A DNA stretch of 64,000 bases from JAWXBK01 sp034439975 (lineage in GTDB: Bacteria; Pseudomonadota; Alphaproteobacteria; Dongiales; Dongiaceae): contig JAWXBK010000108.1 of NCBI GenBank assembly GCA_034439975.1, positions 62,001-126,000 of the forward strand, given 5' to 3'. Position numbers and translations under genes: made by a program. The notes beneath the pieces are model-generated. The model was not told the origin of the DNA, made no database searches, and saw nothing but the letters and a program-made list of their open reading frames with translations. This document shows, one piece after another, positions 35,107 to 44,331 of this stretch (the first letter of the stretch is position 1; each line of letters opens with the position of its first letter).

Positions 35107-36051
35107 TCAGGGGCGCGTGTCGGGCACCGCTTCTGCTTCGCGGGCCATGCGTGCCGCAACCCCGCGTAGGTTCATGTAGAGCAGCAGGGGCGTTGCCACG
35201 TAGATCGTCGAATAGACACCGATCACCATGCCCCAGGTGAGAGCGATCGAAAAGTTACGCAACACGTCGCCGCCAAAGATCAACAGCGCGATCACGGACA
35301 GCAATGTCAGGCCGCTGGTGTTCACCGTGCGCGACAAAGTTCGGTTGAGCGACAGATTGAGCAGGTCCGGCATCGACATCTTTTTATAACGCCGCATCTC
35401 GGTTCGGATGCGATCGTAGATGACGACGGTGTCGTTGACCGAATAGCCGGCGATCGTCAGTACGGCCGCCACAGTGGTCAAATTGAAATCGAGACCGAGC
35501 AGTGCGAAGAGTCCCACGGTCGTCAGGCAGTCGTGGATCAGGGCGACAATTGCATTGATCGCGAACTGCCATTCATAACGGAACCAGATGTAAAGCATGA
35601 TGCCGCCGATCGCGAGCACCATCGCCCAGATGGCATCGACGATCAGCTCATCGCCAACTTTCGGGCCAACAAACTCCGTACGTCGATACTCGTATTCGTC
35701 GCCGAGCGCTTCCTTGACGGCTGCAACCGCGGCTGCCTGCTCCGCCTCGGAACCTTCCTGGCGTTGCATCCGGATCAGAACGTCCTGCGGTTCGCCAAAC
35801 TCCTGAAGCTGAATTTCGCCGAGCCCCAGATCCGCGATATCGTCGCGCATCTGGGCGATATCCGCCGCCTGCGGCGCGCGCACTTCCATCAGGATACCGC
35901 CGCTGAAATCGATGCCGAAATTGAGACCCTTGAAGCCGATCAGCAGAATCGACGCCACGATCATCACAATGGAAATCCCCGCAAAAATGCGGTGATATTT
36001 CATGAAGTCGAATTTGGGCTCTTCCGGGAAGATGCGCAGCGGGCGGAACAT
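35107..36051 (-). CDS. secF: Protein-export membrane protein SecF
   Basis: 314 residues, six helices. Starts RLFP-like (RPLRIFPEEPKFDFMKYHRIF). Core: GLNFGIDFSGGILMEV, then TVAAVLTIAGYSVNDTVVIYDRIRTEM and SLNRTLSRTVNTSGLTLL. Works with SecD in the proton-driven completion of Sec export. Separated from secD by 14 bases. Confidence 0.96.
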   Translation of the reverse strand: MFRPLRIFPEEPKFDFMKYHRIFAGISIVMIVASILLIGFKGLNFGIDFSGGILMEVRAPQAADIAQMRDDIADLGLGEIQLQEFGEPQDVLIRMQRQEGSEAEQAAAVAAVKEALGDEYEYRRTEFVGPKVGDELIVDAIWAMVLAIGGIMLYIWFRYEWQFAINAIVALIHDCLTTVGLFALLGLDFNLTTVAAVLTIAGYSVNDTVVIYDRIRTEMRRYKKMSMPDLLNLSLNRTLSRTVNTSGLTLLSVIALLIFGGDVLRNFSIALTWGMVIGVYSTIYVATPLLLYMNLRGVAARMAREAEAVPDTRP

Positions 36052-36065
36052 TCAGCTCATCTCCT

Positions 36066-37646
36066 CTAAAGCGGCAACGTCTGCGGGCGGGTGCGTCGCA
36101 GCCACAAACCGACGATCATTCGCGAAACCACGACGGCCGTAAAGACCGATGTAATAATTCCCAACGACAGCGTCACGGCGAAGCCCTTGACCGGGCCGGA
36201 GCCGAACATGAAAAGGATCAGCGTCGAGATCAGCGTCGTCAGATTGGCGTCGATAATCGTGCTCATGGCCTCGCGGTATCCCGAATCGACGGCGCTGAGG
36301 GGCCCGCGACCGTTGCGCATCTCTTCGCGGATGCGCTCGAAAATCAACACGTTCGCATCGACCGCCATGCCCAGCGTGAGGGCAATGCCGGCAATGCCCG
36401 GCAATGTCAGTGTCGCCTCGAGCGCCGAGAGCAGTCCGAGCAGCAGAATTCCGTTCAGGATCAGCGCAACGTTGGCGATGATGCCGAAAAACCCGTAGAG
36501 AACCACCATCATGACGATGACCAATGCCAGCCCGATCAGACAGGCCTCGGTGCCGGCGGCAATCGAATCGGCGCCCAGATCGGCGCCGACCGTCCGCTCC
36601 TCCAGAACCGTAAGCGGCGCCGGCAAAGCACCGGCGCGCAACAGCAGCGCCAGATCGTTGGCGCTCTCGACGGTCATGTTGCCGCCCTCGATGATGCCGC
36701 TGCCGCCGAGAATGGCCGACTGAATCACGGGTGCGCTGATGACCTTGCCGTCGAGTACGATCGCAAACAGCTTGCCGATATTTTGACTGGTCGCATCGGC
36801 GAAACGCTTACCGCCGACAGAATCGAAACGGAACGAAACGACCGGCTGGTTCTGCTGGAACGTCGCCTGCGCATCGGTCAGGTTCTCGCCGGATACGATG
36901 ATTCGCTTGTTGACGACATACCAGCGTTCCGGCTCGCCGCTCTCATTGGTCTGGAGCGACGGCAACAGCTCCGCCGTGGGCGGCAGCCCGCCGGCCTCTG
37001 CCTGCTCGGGCGAGAGCGACATGTCGATGAAACGGAAATCCATTTTCGCGGTCTGGCCGATGAGATCCTTGATCCGCTCGGGATCCTTAACGCCCGGAAG
37101 CTGGATCAGGATGCGTTCGTCGCCCTGCCGCTGGATCGTTGGCTCGCGCGTCCCGGTTTCGTCGATGCGGCGGCGCACGATCTCGATGGAGCGCTGAATC
37201 GCGTCGCGCTTGAGCCGAGCGATCTCGGCGTCGGTGAACGCCATGCGCGCGGTGCCATCGTCGGCGATATCCAGCGTCATGCCGAGCCCCAACTCGGTCA
37301 GAATCGGGCGCGCCCTTTCAGCGTCGGCCGGATCGCGCAATTTTACCTGGACCGCATCGCCGGCGACGCCAAGCTCGATATAGCCGATCTCGGCCGCCCG
37401 GAACTCGGTGCGCACACCGTCAACCAGCGCTTCAAGCCGAGCATCGAAAACAGAATCGACGTCGACTTCCATCAGCAGATGCGACCCGCCCTGCAGATCC
37501 AGTCCGAGCGTCAGGTGGCGCTGCGGGAACCAGTCCGGCAGCCAGGTAACGTTTTCCCTACTGATGACGTTCGGCACGGCCAGAAGAATGCCGAAGACGC
37601 ACAGCGCCACAACGGTGATCACCTTCCAGCGCGGAAAATTCAGCAT
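36066..37646 (-). CDS. secD: Protein-export membrane protein SecD
   Basis: 526 residues. N-terminal helix, GLDLQGGSHLLMEVD with the conserved loop, periplasmic P1 domain (IEIVRRRIDETGTREPTIQRQG and RILIQLPGV), then five C-terminal helices with GIALTLGMAVDANVLIFERIREE, which carries the proton-path aspartate. Upstream of secF in the usual yajC-secD-secF order. Confidence 0.96.
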   Translation of the reverse strand: MLNFPRWKVITVVALCVFGILLAVPNVISRENVTWLPDWFPQRHLTLGLDLQGGSHLLMEVDVDSVFDARLEALVDGVRTEFRAAEIGYIELGVAGDAVQVKLRDPADAERARPILTELGLGMTLDIADDGTARMAFTDAEIARLKRDAIQRSIEIVRRRIDETGTREPTIQRQGDERILIQLPGVKDPERIKDLIGQTAKMDFRFIDMSLSPEQAEAGGLPPTAELLPSLQTNESGEPERWYVVNKRIIVSGENLTDAQATFQQNQPVVSFRFDSVGGKRFADATSQNIGKLFAIVLDGKVISAPVIQSAILGGSGIIEGGNMTVESANDLALLLRAGALPAPLTVLEERTVGADLGADSIAAGTEACLIGLALVIVMMVVLYGFFGIIANVALILNGILLLGLLSALEATLTLPGIAGIALTLGMAVDANVLIFERIREEMRNGRGPLSAVDSGYREAMSTIIDANLTTLISTLILFMFGSGPVKGFAVTLSLGIITSVFTAVVVSRMIVGLWLRRTRPQTLPL

Positions 37647-37727
37647 GGTGACAGTCCGTTAGGCGGATTCAGCAATGATGCGGCGACAGGTTCGAACGTG
37701 CCGGGTAAAGCCGGCACGACGATCCGA

Positions 37728-38078
37728 TCAGCTTCCCTTGGTCGGTTCGGCCTCGTCATTGGCCGGCGCCCGCGTGACCAGATCGCTGATGGCCGAGCGC
37801 TGAACCCGCACCCGCACACCCTCCGCGATTTCGACCTGCACTTCGGTGTCGCTTACGACCTTCGTCACTTCGCCGATGAGACCGCCACCCGTGACGACCC
37901 GGTCGCCGCGCTTCAGCGCCGAAACCATGGCGCGATGCGCCTTCATCTTCTTCTGCTGCGGACGGATGAGGAGAAAATAGAAGACGACAAAGATGAGTAC
38001 GAGCGGCAACAGGCCGACGAGATCGAAGCCACCGGCGCCGGCTGCGGCGTCCTGGGCATAAGCGGTCGAAATCCACAT
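37728..38078 (-). CDS. yajC: Preprotein translocase subunit YajC
   Basis: 116 residues. One helix (LVGLLPLVLIFVVFYFLLIRPQQKKMK), with the family R-P-Q-Q-K motif at its end, then a small beta domain (LKRGDRVVTGGGLIGEV). Auxiliary partner of SecDF. First gene of the secretion group; divergent from the DUF815 ATPase with a 197-base gap that holds nothing else recognisable. Confidence 0.94.
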   Translation of the reverse strand: MWISTAYAQDAAAGAGGFDLVGLLPLVLIFVVFYFLLIRPQQKKMKAHRAMVSALKRGDRVVTGGGLIGEVTKVVSDTEVQVEIAEGVRVRVQRSAISDLVTRAPANDEAEPTKGS

Positions 38079-38275
38079 CGAAAAATCCCTCCGGTGAACG
38101 GCAATTAGGCGCCGGACTATAGCGGTCGCGCCCGGAATTGCAACGGCGCCGGGCCCAACCGACTTTCAAAGAATCGCCGCTAAGTGGCTGATACAAAAAC
38201 GTCTATTCGTTTGTGACATCCTGCCACTCCCCTGCTAGGCTCGCCGCGCTTCAGGAACCGGGCAGGCAATCGCGT

Positions 38276-39133
38276 ATGGCCGACGACGATCTCACGCCGC
38301 TCCTTTTGCGTATTGCCGATGCGCTGGAGCGATTGGCGCCCCCGCCGCCGCGGGGCGACGATCTCGGCAAGGCCGAGGCCTATGTCTGGCATGCGCGCGA
38401 AAGCCGCCTCGAAGCGGTGCCGCGGGTCAACCGCGTCGATCTCGCTCTGCTGCGCGGCATCGACCATGCGCGCGACATCCTGCTGCGCAACACCCGTCAA
38501 TTCGCGGAAGGCTATCCGGCCAACAACGCGTTGCTCTGGGGTGCGCGCGGCACCGGCAAGAGTTCTCTGGTCAAGGCGGTGCACGCGGCAGTCTGCGAGG
38601 AAACTGGCGGTCGTCTCGCGCTCGTCGAAATCCACCGCGAGGACATCCATTCTTTGCCGGCATTGCTGCCGTTGCTCCGCAACCACGACCGGCGCTTTCT
38701 CCTGTTCTGCGACGATCTCTCGTTCGACGGGGCGGATGCCAGCTACAAGTCGCTGAAGGCCGTGCTCGAGGGCGGAATCGAGGGCCGACCCGACAATGTT
38801 CTGTTCTACGCCACCTCGAACCGACGGCATCTGATGCCGCGCGACATGATCGAAAACGAGCGCTCGACGGCGATCAATCCGTCCGAAGCTGTGGAAGAGA
38901 AAGTCTCGCTGTCCGATCGGTTCGGGTTGTGGCTCGGGTTTCATAACTGCGACCAGCCGACCTTCTTCGCGATCATCGAAGGTTATGCGAAGCATTTCGG
39001 GCTCGATGTTCCGGTCGAGCGGTTGCGCGCCGAAGCAATTGAATGGTCCGTGACGCGCGGCGGCCGCTCCGGCCGCGTCGCCTGGCAGTATGTGCAGGAC
39101 CTCGCCGGACGGATGGGGAAGCGGCTCGATTAG
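38276..39133 (+). CDS. DUF815-family AAA ATPase
   Basis: 285 residues. P-loop NALLWGARGTGKSSLVKA, Walker B-like FLLFCDDLSF, sensor region LFYATSNRRHLMPRDMIEN. DUF815 ATPases have no established role; they sit next to yajC in many alphaproteobacteria. The ATG at 38276 is chosen because the domain begins at MADDDLTPLL; the frame is open 63 bases further up. Possible promoter TTGTGA (38210-38215) with TAGGCT downstream is weak. Confidence 0.85.
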   Translation: MADDDLTPLLLRIADALERLAPPPPRGDDLGKAEAYVWHARESRLEAVPRVNRVDLALLRGIDHARDILLRNTRQFAEGYPANNALLWGARGTGKSSLVKAVHAAVCEETGGRLALVEIHREDIHSLPALLPLLRNHDRRFLLFCDDLSFDGADASYKSLKAVLEGGIEGRPDNVLFYATSNRRHLMPRDMIENERSTAINPSEAVEEKVSLSDRFGLWLGFHNCDQPTFFAIIEGYAKHFGLDVPVERLRAEAIEWSVTRGGRSGRVAWQYVQDLAGRMGKRLD

Positions 39134-39165
39134 AACCGACAGACCGGCCCCACTACCCGATCTTT

Positions 39166-39291
39166 CCTCACCCCGAGGAGCGGGCGTCTCAACTCGACAA
39201 ATAACCGGATAGCGAGCGTCACGAGGGGCACAGGATGCCCATACACCTCCTTCGTGACGGCGCCGCCTCACGGCGCCCCTTCGGGATGAGG
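39166..39291. repeat. RIME-like imperfect palindromic intergenic repeat
   Basis: 126 bases filling the gap between two convergent genes. Outer arms CCTCACCCCGA (39166-39176) and TCGGGATGAGG (39281-39291) pair with one mismatch. Inner arms CGTCACGA and TCGTGACG pair perfectly, and GGGCA...GCCC-like bases sit in the centre around CAGGAT. The arrangement and end sequence look like the large palindromic extragenic elements of alphaproteobacteria. No coding capacity. Only one copy is present in the window, so repetition across the genome is inferred. Confidence 0.65.
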
Positions 39292-39300
39292 CGAAGGAAT

Positions 39301-40575
39301 TTAAGCCCCGATATCGCTCAGATACTCGCGCGGATCGACCGCTTCGGTGCCGCGGCGCAATTCGAAATGAAGCTGCGGGCTGGTGACGCTGCCGCTGCTG
39401 CCGACGCGCGCGATCGTCTGGCCGCGCTCGACCGTCGCGCCGCGCTCGACCAGTAACGATTCATTGTGCGCATAGGCCGAGACGAATCCGTCCGCATGGC
39501 GTACCAGCAGCAGATTGCCGAACCCGCGCAACTCGTTGCCCGCGTAAACGACGACGCCGTTCTCGGCCGCCCTGACCGGTGTGCCGCGCGGGGCCGCAAT
39601 GTTGATGCCGTCATTGTGCAATCCGTCTTCGGCGCCGCCGAACTCCGAGATCACTTTGCCGTTGACCGGCCAGAGAAACGTGGTGTTCGCGCGCGCAGCC
39701 GGCTCGATCAGCATCGGATCGACGGCGGCGGTCTGCGTCGGCTCCGCAGTTTCGACCGGGTCTGGCGCGGGCGCCGCACTCGGCGCGGGGTCCGTTGTGG
39801 GTTCCGCAGCCGGATCGGTGGCCATCGGATCGGTGGCCGCGGGATCGGTCGCGGTCGAATCCGTCGTGAGGTCGGCATCGGTATCCGCGACCGTTTCGGA
39901 ATCGTCCGGCTTCGGCAGCGGCGCATTGTCGCTACTGGACGACCCCGATGTCACGACCGGCGGTGCGCCCAGCCCGCCCGTCGAGGTTGACGGCGTCGGT
40001 ACAGAGACGGTTTCGGCGGGCACAGTCGGTTCGGCCGCCTCGACTGCAGCGCTTTCCACGGCTCCCGGATCGCTGGCGGGCACAACCGGCGCCGCCGCGA
40101 TCGCCATCGGTTCGACCGGCGCCGGCAGGACAAGCGACTGGCCGACCGCGACCATATAGGGCGCCACGATCCGGTTCATCTTCGCGAGCGTGCTGGAATC
40201 GACGCCATATTGCCGCGAAATGTCCTGAAGCGTTTCGCCCGGCGCAACGACATGAACACGCTGATCGGGAATCCGGAGCTGCTGGCCCGGCGTCAGGGTG
40301 AAGGGCGGCTGCAGCGCATTGCTGTCGATCAGGCTGCGGATCGGAACCTTGAAGCGGCTCGCGACGCCATGCACCGTGTCGCCCGGCACCACCGTGTAAT
40401 TGCCCGCCGCCGTGGTCGCAGCGGTTGTGGTGGTCGTGGGTGCCGGGGCTACAACGAGTTCGGGCGGTCGGCCGGACTGGTTGCAGCCAACCAGCAGCAG
40501 GACGGCGCCCGCCATCGCCAAAAATCGGCAGTGGCGCAGCAATCCGGATCCCGAGTCGGCAGAAATCCCCGTCAT
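39301..40575 (-). CDS. NlpD-like lipoprotein: two LysM domains and degenerate M23 domain
   Basis: 424 residues. Lipobox L-V-G-C at about residue 31. LysM 1 (NYTVVPGDTVHGVASRFKV, about 60-100) and LysM 2 (HVVAPGETLQDISRQYGV, about 108-150). A long Ala/Pro/Thr/Asp linker (about 155-300) includes TDPAATDPMATDPAAEP. The C-terminal LytM/M23 fold has HNDGINIAAP where active enzymes have H-x-G-x-D, and PQLHFEL in place of H-x-H. Like E. coli NlpD it should be catalytically dead and act as an activator of cell-wall amidases. The surE-pcm-nlpD order supports this. Confidence 0.88.
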   Translation of the reverse strand: MTGISADSGSGLLRHCRFLAMAGAVLLLVGCNQSGRPPELVVAPAPTTTTTAATTAAGNYTVVPGDTVHGVASRFKVPIRSLIDSNALQPPFTLTPGQQLRIPDQRVHVVAPGETLQDISRQYGVDSSTLAKMNRIVAPYMVAVGQSLVLPAPVEPMAIAAAPVVPASDPGAVESAAVEAAEPTVPAETVSVPTPSTSTGGLGAPPVVTSGSSSSDNAPLPKPDDSETVADTDADLTTDSTATDPAATDPMATDPAAEPTTDPAPSAAPAPDPVETAEPTQTAAVDPMLIEPAARANTTFLWPVNGKVISEFGGAEDGLHNDGINIAAPRGTPVRAAENGVVVYAGNELRGFGNLLLVRHADGFVSAYAHNESLLVERGATVERGQTIARVGSSGSVTSPQLHFELRRGTEAVDPREYLSDIGA

Positions 40576-40585
40576 GGGAAACTGC

Positions 40586-41278
40586 TCATGCCAGACCGGA
40601 ATCGTCTGGTCCAGCGACGAAATCGGGCGCGGTTGCCTCGGCCGCCGTCACAGTGCCCGAGAGCAGCGGCACGAACCGGACCGGCGCCAGCCTTTCCTCG
40701 CGGATACCGTCCGCCGTCCGGGTCAATCGCACCAGCTCCTGATCGCCGCGCTCCGGCCCGACCGGCACGACCATGACGCCATCAGGCCCGAGCTGGTCGA
40801 TCAACGCCTGGGGAATGGCGGTAGCAGCCGCGGTCAGCATGATCCGATCGAAGGGTGCCGCCGCCGGCCAGCCCTCATTTCCGTCGCCGACGCGTGCGTG
40901 GATGTTGCGCAGGCCCAGTTCGGCGATCCGCGCCAGCGCCTCCTCGAGCAACGCCGCATAGCGTTCGATCGTGTAGACGTCCTGCGCCAGCAGCGACAGG
41001 ACCGCCGCCTGATAGCCCGAGCCGGTGCCGATTTCGAGCACGCGATGCGTCGGCTTGAGATCGAGCGCCTGGGTCATGATCGCGACCACTTGCGGCTGCG
41101 AAAGTGTCTGACCGTGCCCGATCGGAAGTGCTCGATCTTCATAGGCCTGGTCCAGAAACGGCCGCGGCACGAAAACCTCGCGGGGCACCCGCTCGATAGC
41201 GGCCAGCACGGCGGTATTGGTAATGCCCGAGCGGCGCAACTTCATGATGAGACGAATTTTGCGGGCGGCGAGACTCAC
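40586..41278 (-). CDS. pcm: Protein-L-isoaspartate O-methyltransferase
   Basis: 230 residues. Repairs isoaspartyl damage in proteins. LPIGHGQTLSQPQVVAIMTQAL and the SAM motif LEIGTGSGYQAAVLS are diagnostic. Its start overlaps the surE stop by four bases. Ends 10 bases before the NlpD-like gene. Confidence 0.95.
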   Translation of the reverse strand: MSLAARKIRLIMKLRRSGITNTAVLAAIERVPREVFVPRPFLDQAYEDRALPIGHGQTLSQPQVVAIMTQALDLKPTHRVLEIGTGSGYQAAVLSLLAQDVYTIERYAALLEEALARIAELGLRNIHARVGDGNEGWPAAAPFDRIMLTAAATAIPQALIDQLGPDGVMVVPVGPERGDQELVRLTRTADGIREERLAPVRFVPLLSGTVTAAEATAPDFVAGPDDSGLA

Positions 41279-42057
41279 GCGAAATCCTGTTTCATCTTCC
41301 GCATCATGCCCTGATGCGTCAGGTCGATATGCAGCGGCGTCACGGCGATCGCGCCGGCCTCGACCGCTGCAAGATCGGTGCCCTTCTCAAGCGCTTCGTC
41401 GCTGGTGAAATCACCGATCCACAAATAAGGCCGGCCGCCCGGATCAGTGACCGGAACGATCTCGATACTGGCGACGCGGCGGCCCTGCGTCGCGAGTTGC
41501 ACGCCGGTCACCGCGTTCGCCGGCACGTTCGGAAAATTGACGTTCATCAGCACGCCCTTCGACCAGCCAAAGCGCGTGAGGCGACGAATTACGTCGGCGG
41601 CATGATGCTCGGCCGTCTGCCATTTGACCGGATGCGTTCCGTCGCGCACCTGCGAGAGCGCGATCGCCGGCAGACCGATCAGCGTCGCCTCGAGCGCCGC
41701 CGACACCGTGCCGGAATAGGTTACGTCCTCGCCGAGATTGGCGCCGCGATTGACGCCGGAGAGAACAAGATCGGGCCCGCGCCTGGGCATCAGGTGACTG
41801 ACCGCCACTAGCACGCAATCGGTCGGCGTGCCGTCGACGGCGAAGCGCCGCTTCGAAAGCTGCCGCGTGGTCAGCGGCCGGCGCAATGTCAATGAATGGC
41901 CCGCCCCGCTCTGCTCGATCTCCGGTGCTACGACCCAAACATCGTTGCTGAGAGCGCGCGCGACCCGCTCCAGCACCTTTAGGCCGGGCGCATGAATGCC
42001 GTCGTCGTTGGTTACCAGAATGCGCGATCGGGCGAGGTCGAGCGGGCCCTCAAGCAT
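41275..42057 (-). CDS. surE: 5'/3'-nucleotidase SurE
   Basis: 260 residues. Metal site ILVTNDDGIHAPGLKVLE at the N-terminus, EQSGAGHSLTLRRPL, VDGTPTDCV and LVLSGVNRGANLGEDVTYSGTV are all present. Stress-linked nucleotide phosphatase. Its start overlaps the end of serS by eight bases, indicating one transcript serS-surE-pcm-nlpD. Confidence 0.96.
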   Translation of the reverse strand: MLEGPLDLARSRILVTNDDGIHAPGLKVLERVARALSNDVWVVAPEIEQSGAGHSLTLRRPLTTRQLSKRRFAVDGTPTDCVLVAVSHLMPRRGPDLVLSGVNRGANLGEDVTYSGTVSAALEATLIGLPAIALSQVRDGTHPVKWQTAEHHAADVIRRLTRFGWSKGVLMNVNFPNVPANAVTGVQLATQGRRVASIEIVPVTDPGGRPYLWIGDFTSDEALEKGTDLAAVEAGAIAVTPLHIDLTHQGMMRKMKQDFA

Positions 42058-43327
42058 GGGCGTGAATCGTATCGAGGCCGTTCATGTATGGGCGCAGTAT
42101 CGGCGGAATCTCGATCGACCCGTCCGCCTGCTGGTAGTTCTCGAGAATCGCGATCAGTGTGCGGCCGACCGCGAGACCCGATCCGTTGAGCGTGTGCACG
42201 AAGCGTGTCCCCTTCTCGCTGGTCTCGCGAAAGCGCGCCTTCATGCGCCGCGCCTGGAAGTCGCCGCAGTTGGAGCAGCTTGAGATTTCGCGGTAGGCCT
42301 TCTGGCCGGGCAGCCAGACCTCGATATCGTAGGTCTTTTGCGCGGAGAAACCCATGTCGCCGGTACACAGCAGCACCACACGGTAAGGCAGCCCGAGCCG
42401 CTTCAGCACTTCTTCCGCGATGCCGGTCATGCGCTCATGTTCCGCCTCAGATTCCTCCGGCCGCGTGATGCTCACCAGTTCGACCTTTGTGAACTGATGC
42501 TGGCGCACCATGCCGCGGGTATCTTTTCCCGCGGCGCCCGCTTCCGATCGGAAACACGGCGTCTCCGCCGTGAACCGCAGCGGGAGCACGGCGTTATCGA
42601 GAATCTGCTCGCGCACCAGATTGGTCAGCGACACTTCGGCGGTCGGAATGAGCCAGAGGCCGGTCGTCGTGCGGAACAGATCGTCGGCAAATTTCGGGAG
42701 CTGGCCGGTACCGTAGGGCACCTCTTCGCGCACCAGGAGAGGCGGCCGGGTCTCGGTATAACCGAATTCTCCGGTATGCATGTCCAGCATGAAAGCGCCG
42801 AGCGCCCGTTCGAGCCGCGCCAGCGCGCCCTTGAGTACGACGAAGCGGGCGCCGGACATCCGCGCCGCAGCTTCGAAATCCATCAGCCCTAGTTTCTCGC
42901 CGAGGTCGAAATGCTGCCTGGGTTCAAAATTGAACTGCCGCGGCGTACCAACTTTGCGCAGCTCGACATTCGCCTTTTCATCTGGCCCCTCGGGCACATC
43001 CGGCCCGGGCAGATTCGGAATTGCCGCCAGCGCCGCTTCGAGCGCGGCCGACGTCTTCTGCTCCTGGGCCGCGATCTCGTCCAGTTGCGCCTTGAGCGCT
43101 GCCACCTGCGCCATCAGCGCGTCGGCATTCCCACCCTTCTTCTTCGCTTCGCCAATCGCCTTCGAGGCCTCATTGCGCTGCTGCTGCAGTTCCTGGAAAC
43201 GGGTTTGCGCACTCCGCCATTCCGCATCCATCGCGAGCAGCTGCGCGGCCAACGGCGGCAGGCCGCGGCGGCCCAGCGCCCAGTCGAACGCGTCCGGTGT
43301 ATCTCGAATGAATCGGATATCGATCAT
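42050..43327 (-). CDS. serS: Serine--tRNA ligase
   Basis: 425 residues. N-terminal tRNA-binding coiled coil (about 30-105, rich in K/A/Q/E), then class II catalytic core: motif 2 CFRSEAGAAGKDTRGMVRQHQF, and motif 3 TLNGSGLAVGRTLIAILENYQ. The first methionine (MIDIRFIRDTPDAF) matches the family start. Lies between tatC and surE with a 95-base upstream gap. Confidence 0.97.
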   Translation of the reverse strand: MIDIRFIRDTPDAFDWALGRRGLPPLAAQLLAMDAEWRSAQTRFQELQQQRNEASKAIGEAKKKGGNADALMAQVAALKAQLDEIAAQEQKTSAALEAALAAIPNLPGPDVPEGPDEKANVELRKVGTPRQFNFEPRQHFDLGEKLGLMDFEAAARMSGARFVVLKGALARLERALGAFMLDMHTGEFGYTETRPPLLVREEVPYGTGQLPKFADDLFRTTTGLWLIPTAEVSLTNLVREQILDNAVLPLRFTAETPCFRSEAGAAGKDTRGMVRQHQFTKVELVSITRPEESEAEHERMTGIAEEVLKRLGLPYRVVLLCTGDMGFSAQKTYDIEVWLPGQKAYREISSCSNCGDFQARRMKARFRETSEKGTRFVHTLNGSGLAVGRTLIAILENYQQADGSIEIPPILRPYMNGLDTIHAHA

Positions 43328-43422
43328 GCAATTCGGCGCCTCGTTGCGGGCGCCGTTATAGGGCGCGGAAGCCCGTCCCGTCCACCGGCGGGCCCCTCCG
43401 GTGAGCCCGGCAGCCGCGGTTC

Positions 43423-44328
43423 TCAGCCGGCCGGCTTGTCGGTTCCGGGTTCGATGACCGTGGGCGTGGTTTCGGCCGCCGGCTCGTCATCCACCGGCGC
43501 ATCGCTGGCGAGATCGGCCTCAAGTTCGGCCTCGAGTTCGGCCTCTCTGGCTTCGCGCTTGCGCTCGAACAGCCGCGCCATCCAGATCGAGACCTCGTAA
43601 AGCATGATCACCGGAATCGCGAGGCTGAGCTGGCTGATCGGGTCGGGCGGCGTAATGATGGCCGCCACGATCAGGACGCCGACGATGGCATATTTCCGTT
43701 TTGCCGCTAGGCCCTTCGACGACACGATGCCGACGCGCGCCAGCAAAGTCAGCAACACCGGAAGCTGGAAGCAGAGCCCGAAGGCGAAGATCAACTTCAT
43801 GCTCAGCGAGACATATTCGCCGATGCGCGCTTCGAGTTCGATCGGAAGCGAACCGTCTTCGCCGCCGGGCTGCTGGAAACCGAGGAAGAAATCCCACGCG
43901 AGCGGCATCAGCACGTAATAGAGAATGGCGGCACCGAGCGTGAACATGATCGGCGCTGCAATCAGGAACGGCAGGAAGGCGTGCTTCTCGTGCCGATACA
44001 ATCCCGGCGCCACGAACTTGTAGATCTGCGAGGCGAAAATCGGGAACGAGAGCATCAGCGCGCCGAAGAAACCGAGCTTCACGTTGGTGAAGAAACCTTC
44101 GGCAAGGCCGGTCATGATCAGGCGCGCATCGGGATTCTGTTCGCGCAGCAGCTTGGCCAATGGCTCGGCGAGAAAATTGAAAATGTCCTGCGCAAAGTAA
44201 AAGCAAACTCCGAACGCGATGAAGAGCGCGACGACTGCCCAGAGCAACCGCCGCCGCAGCTCGACCAGATGATCGAGTAGCGGCATTTTCTGCCCTTCGA
44301 CATGCTTGCGTTCGGTATCGCTCACCAT
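43423..44328 (-). CDS. tatC: Twin-arginine translocase subunit TatC
   Basis: 301 residues, six helices. MPLLDHLVELRRRLLWAV, FYFAQDIFNFLAEPL, GLYRHEKHAFLPFL and AIITPPDPISQLSLAIP are conserved TatC segments. The C-terminal tail (about 255-301) is highly acidic and Pro/Thr-rich, longer than in E. coli. Receptor core for twin-arginine signal peptides. Three bases after tatB. Confidence 0.95.
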   Translation of the reverse strand: MVSDTERKHVEGQKMPLLDHLVELRRRLLWAVVALFIAFGVCFYFAQDIFNFLAEPLAKLLREQNPDARLIMTGLAEGFFTNVKLGFFGALMLSFPIFASQIYKFVAPGLYRHEKHAFLPFLIAAPIMFTLGAAILYYVLMPLAWDFFLGFQQPGGEDGSLPIELEARIGEYVSLSMKLIFAFGLCFQLPVLLTLLARVGIVSSKGLAAKRKYAIVGVLIVAAIITPPDPISQLSLAIPVIMLYEVSIWMARLFERKREAREAELEAELEADLASDAPVDDEPAAETTPTVIEPGTDKPAG

Positions 44329-44331
44329 GCG

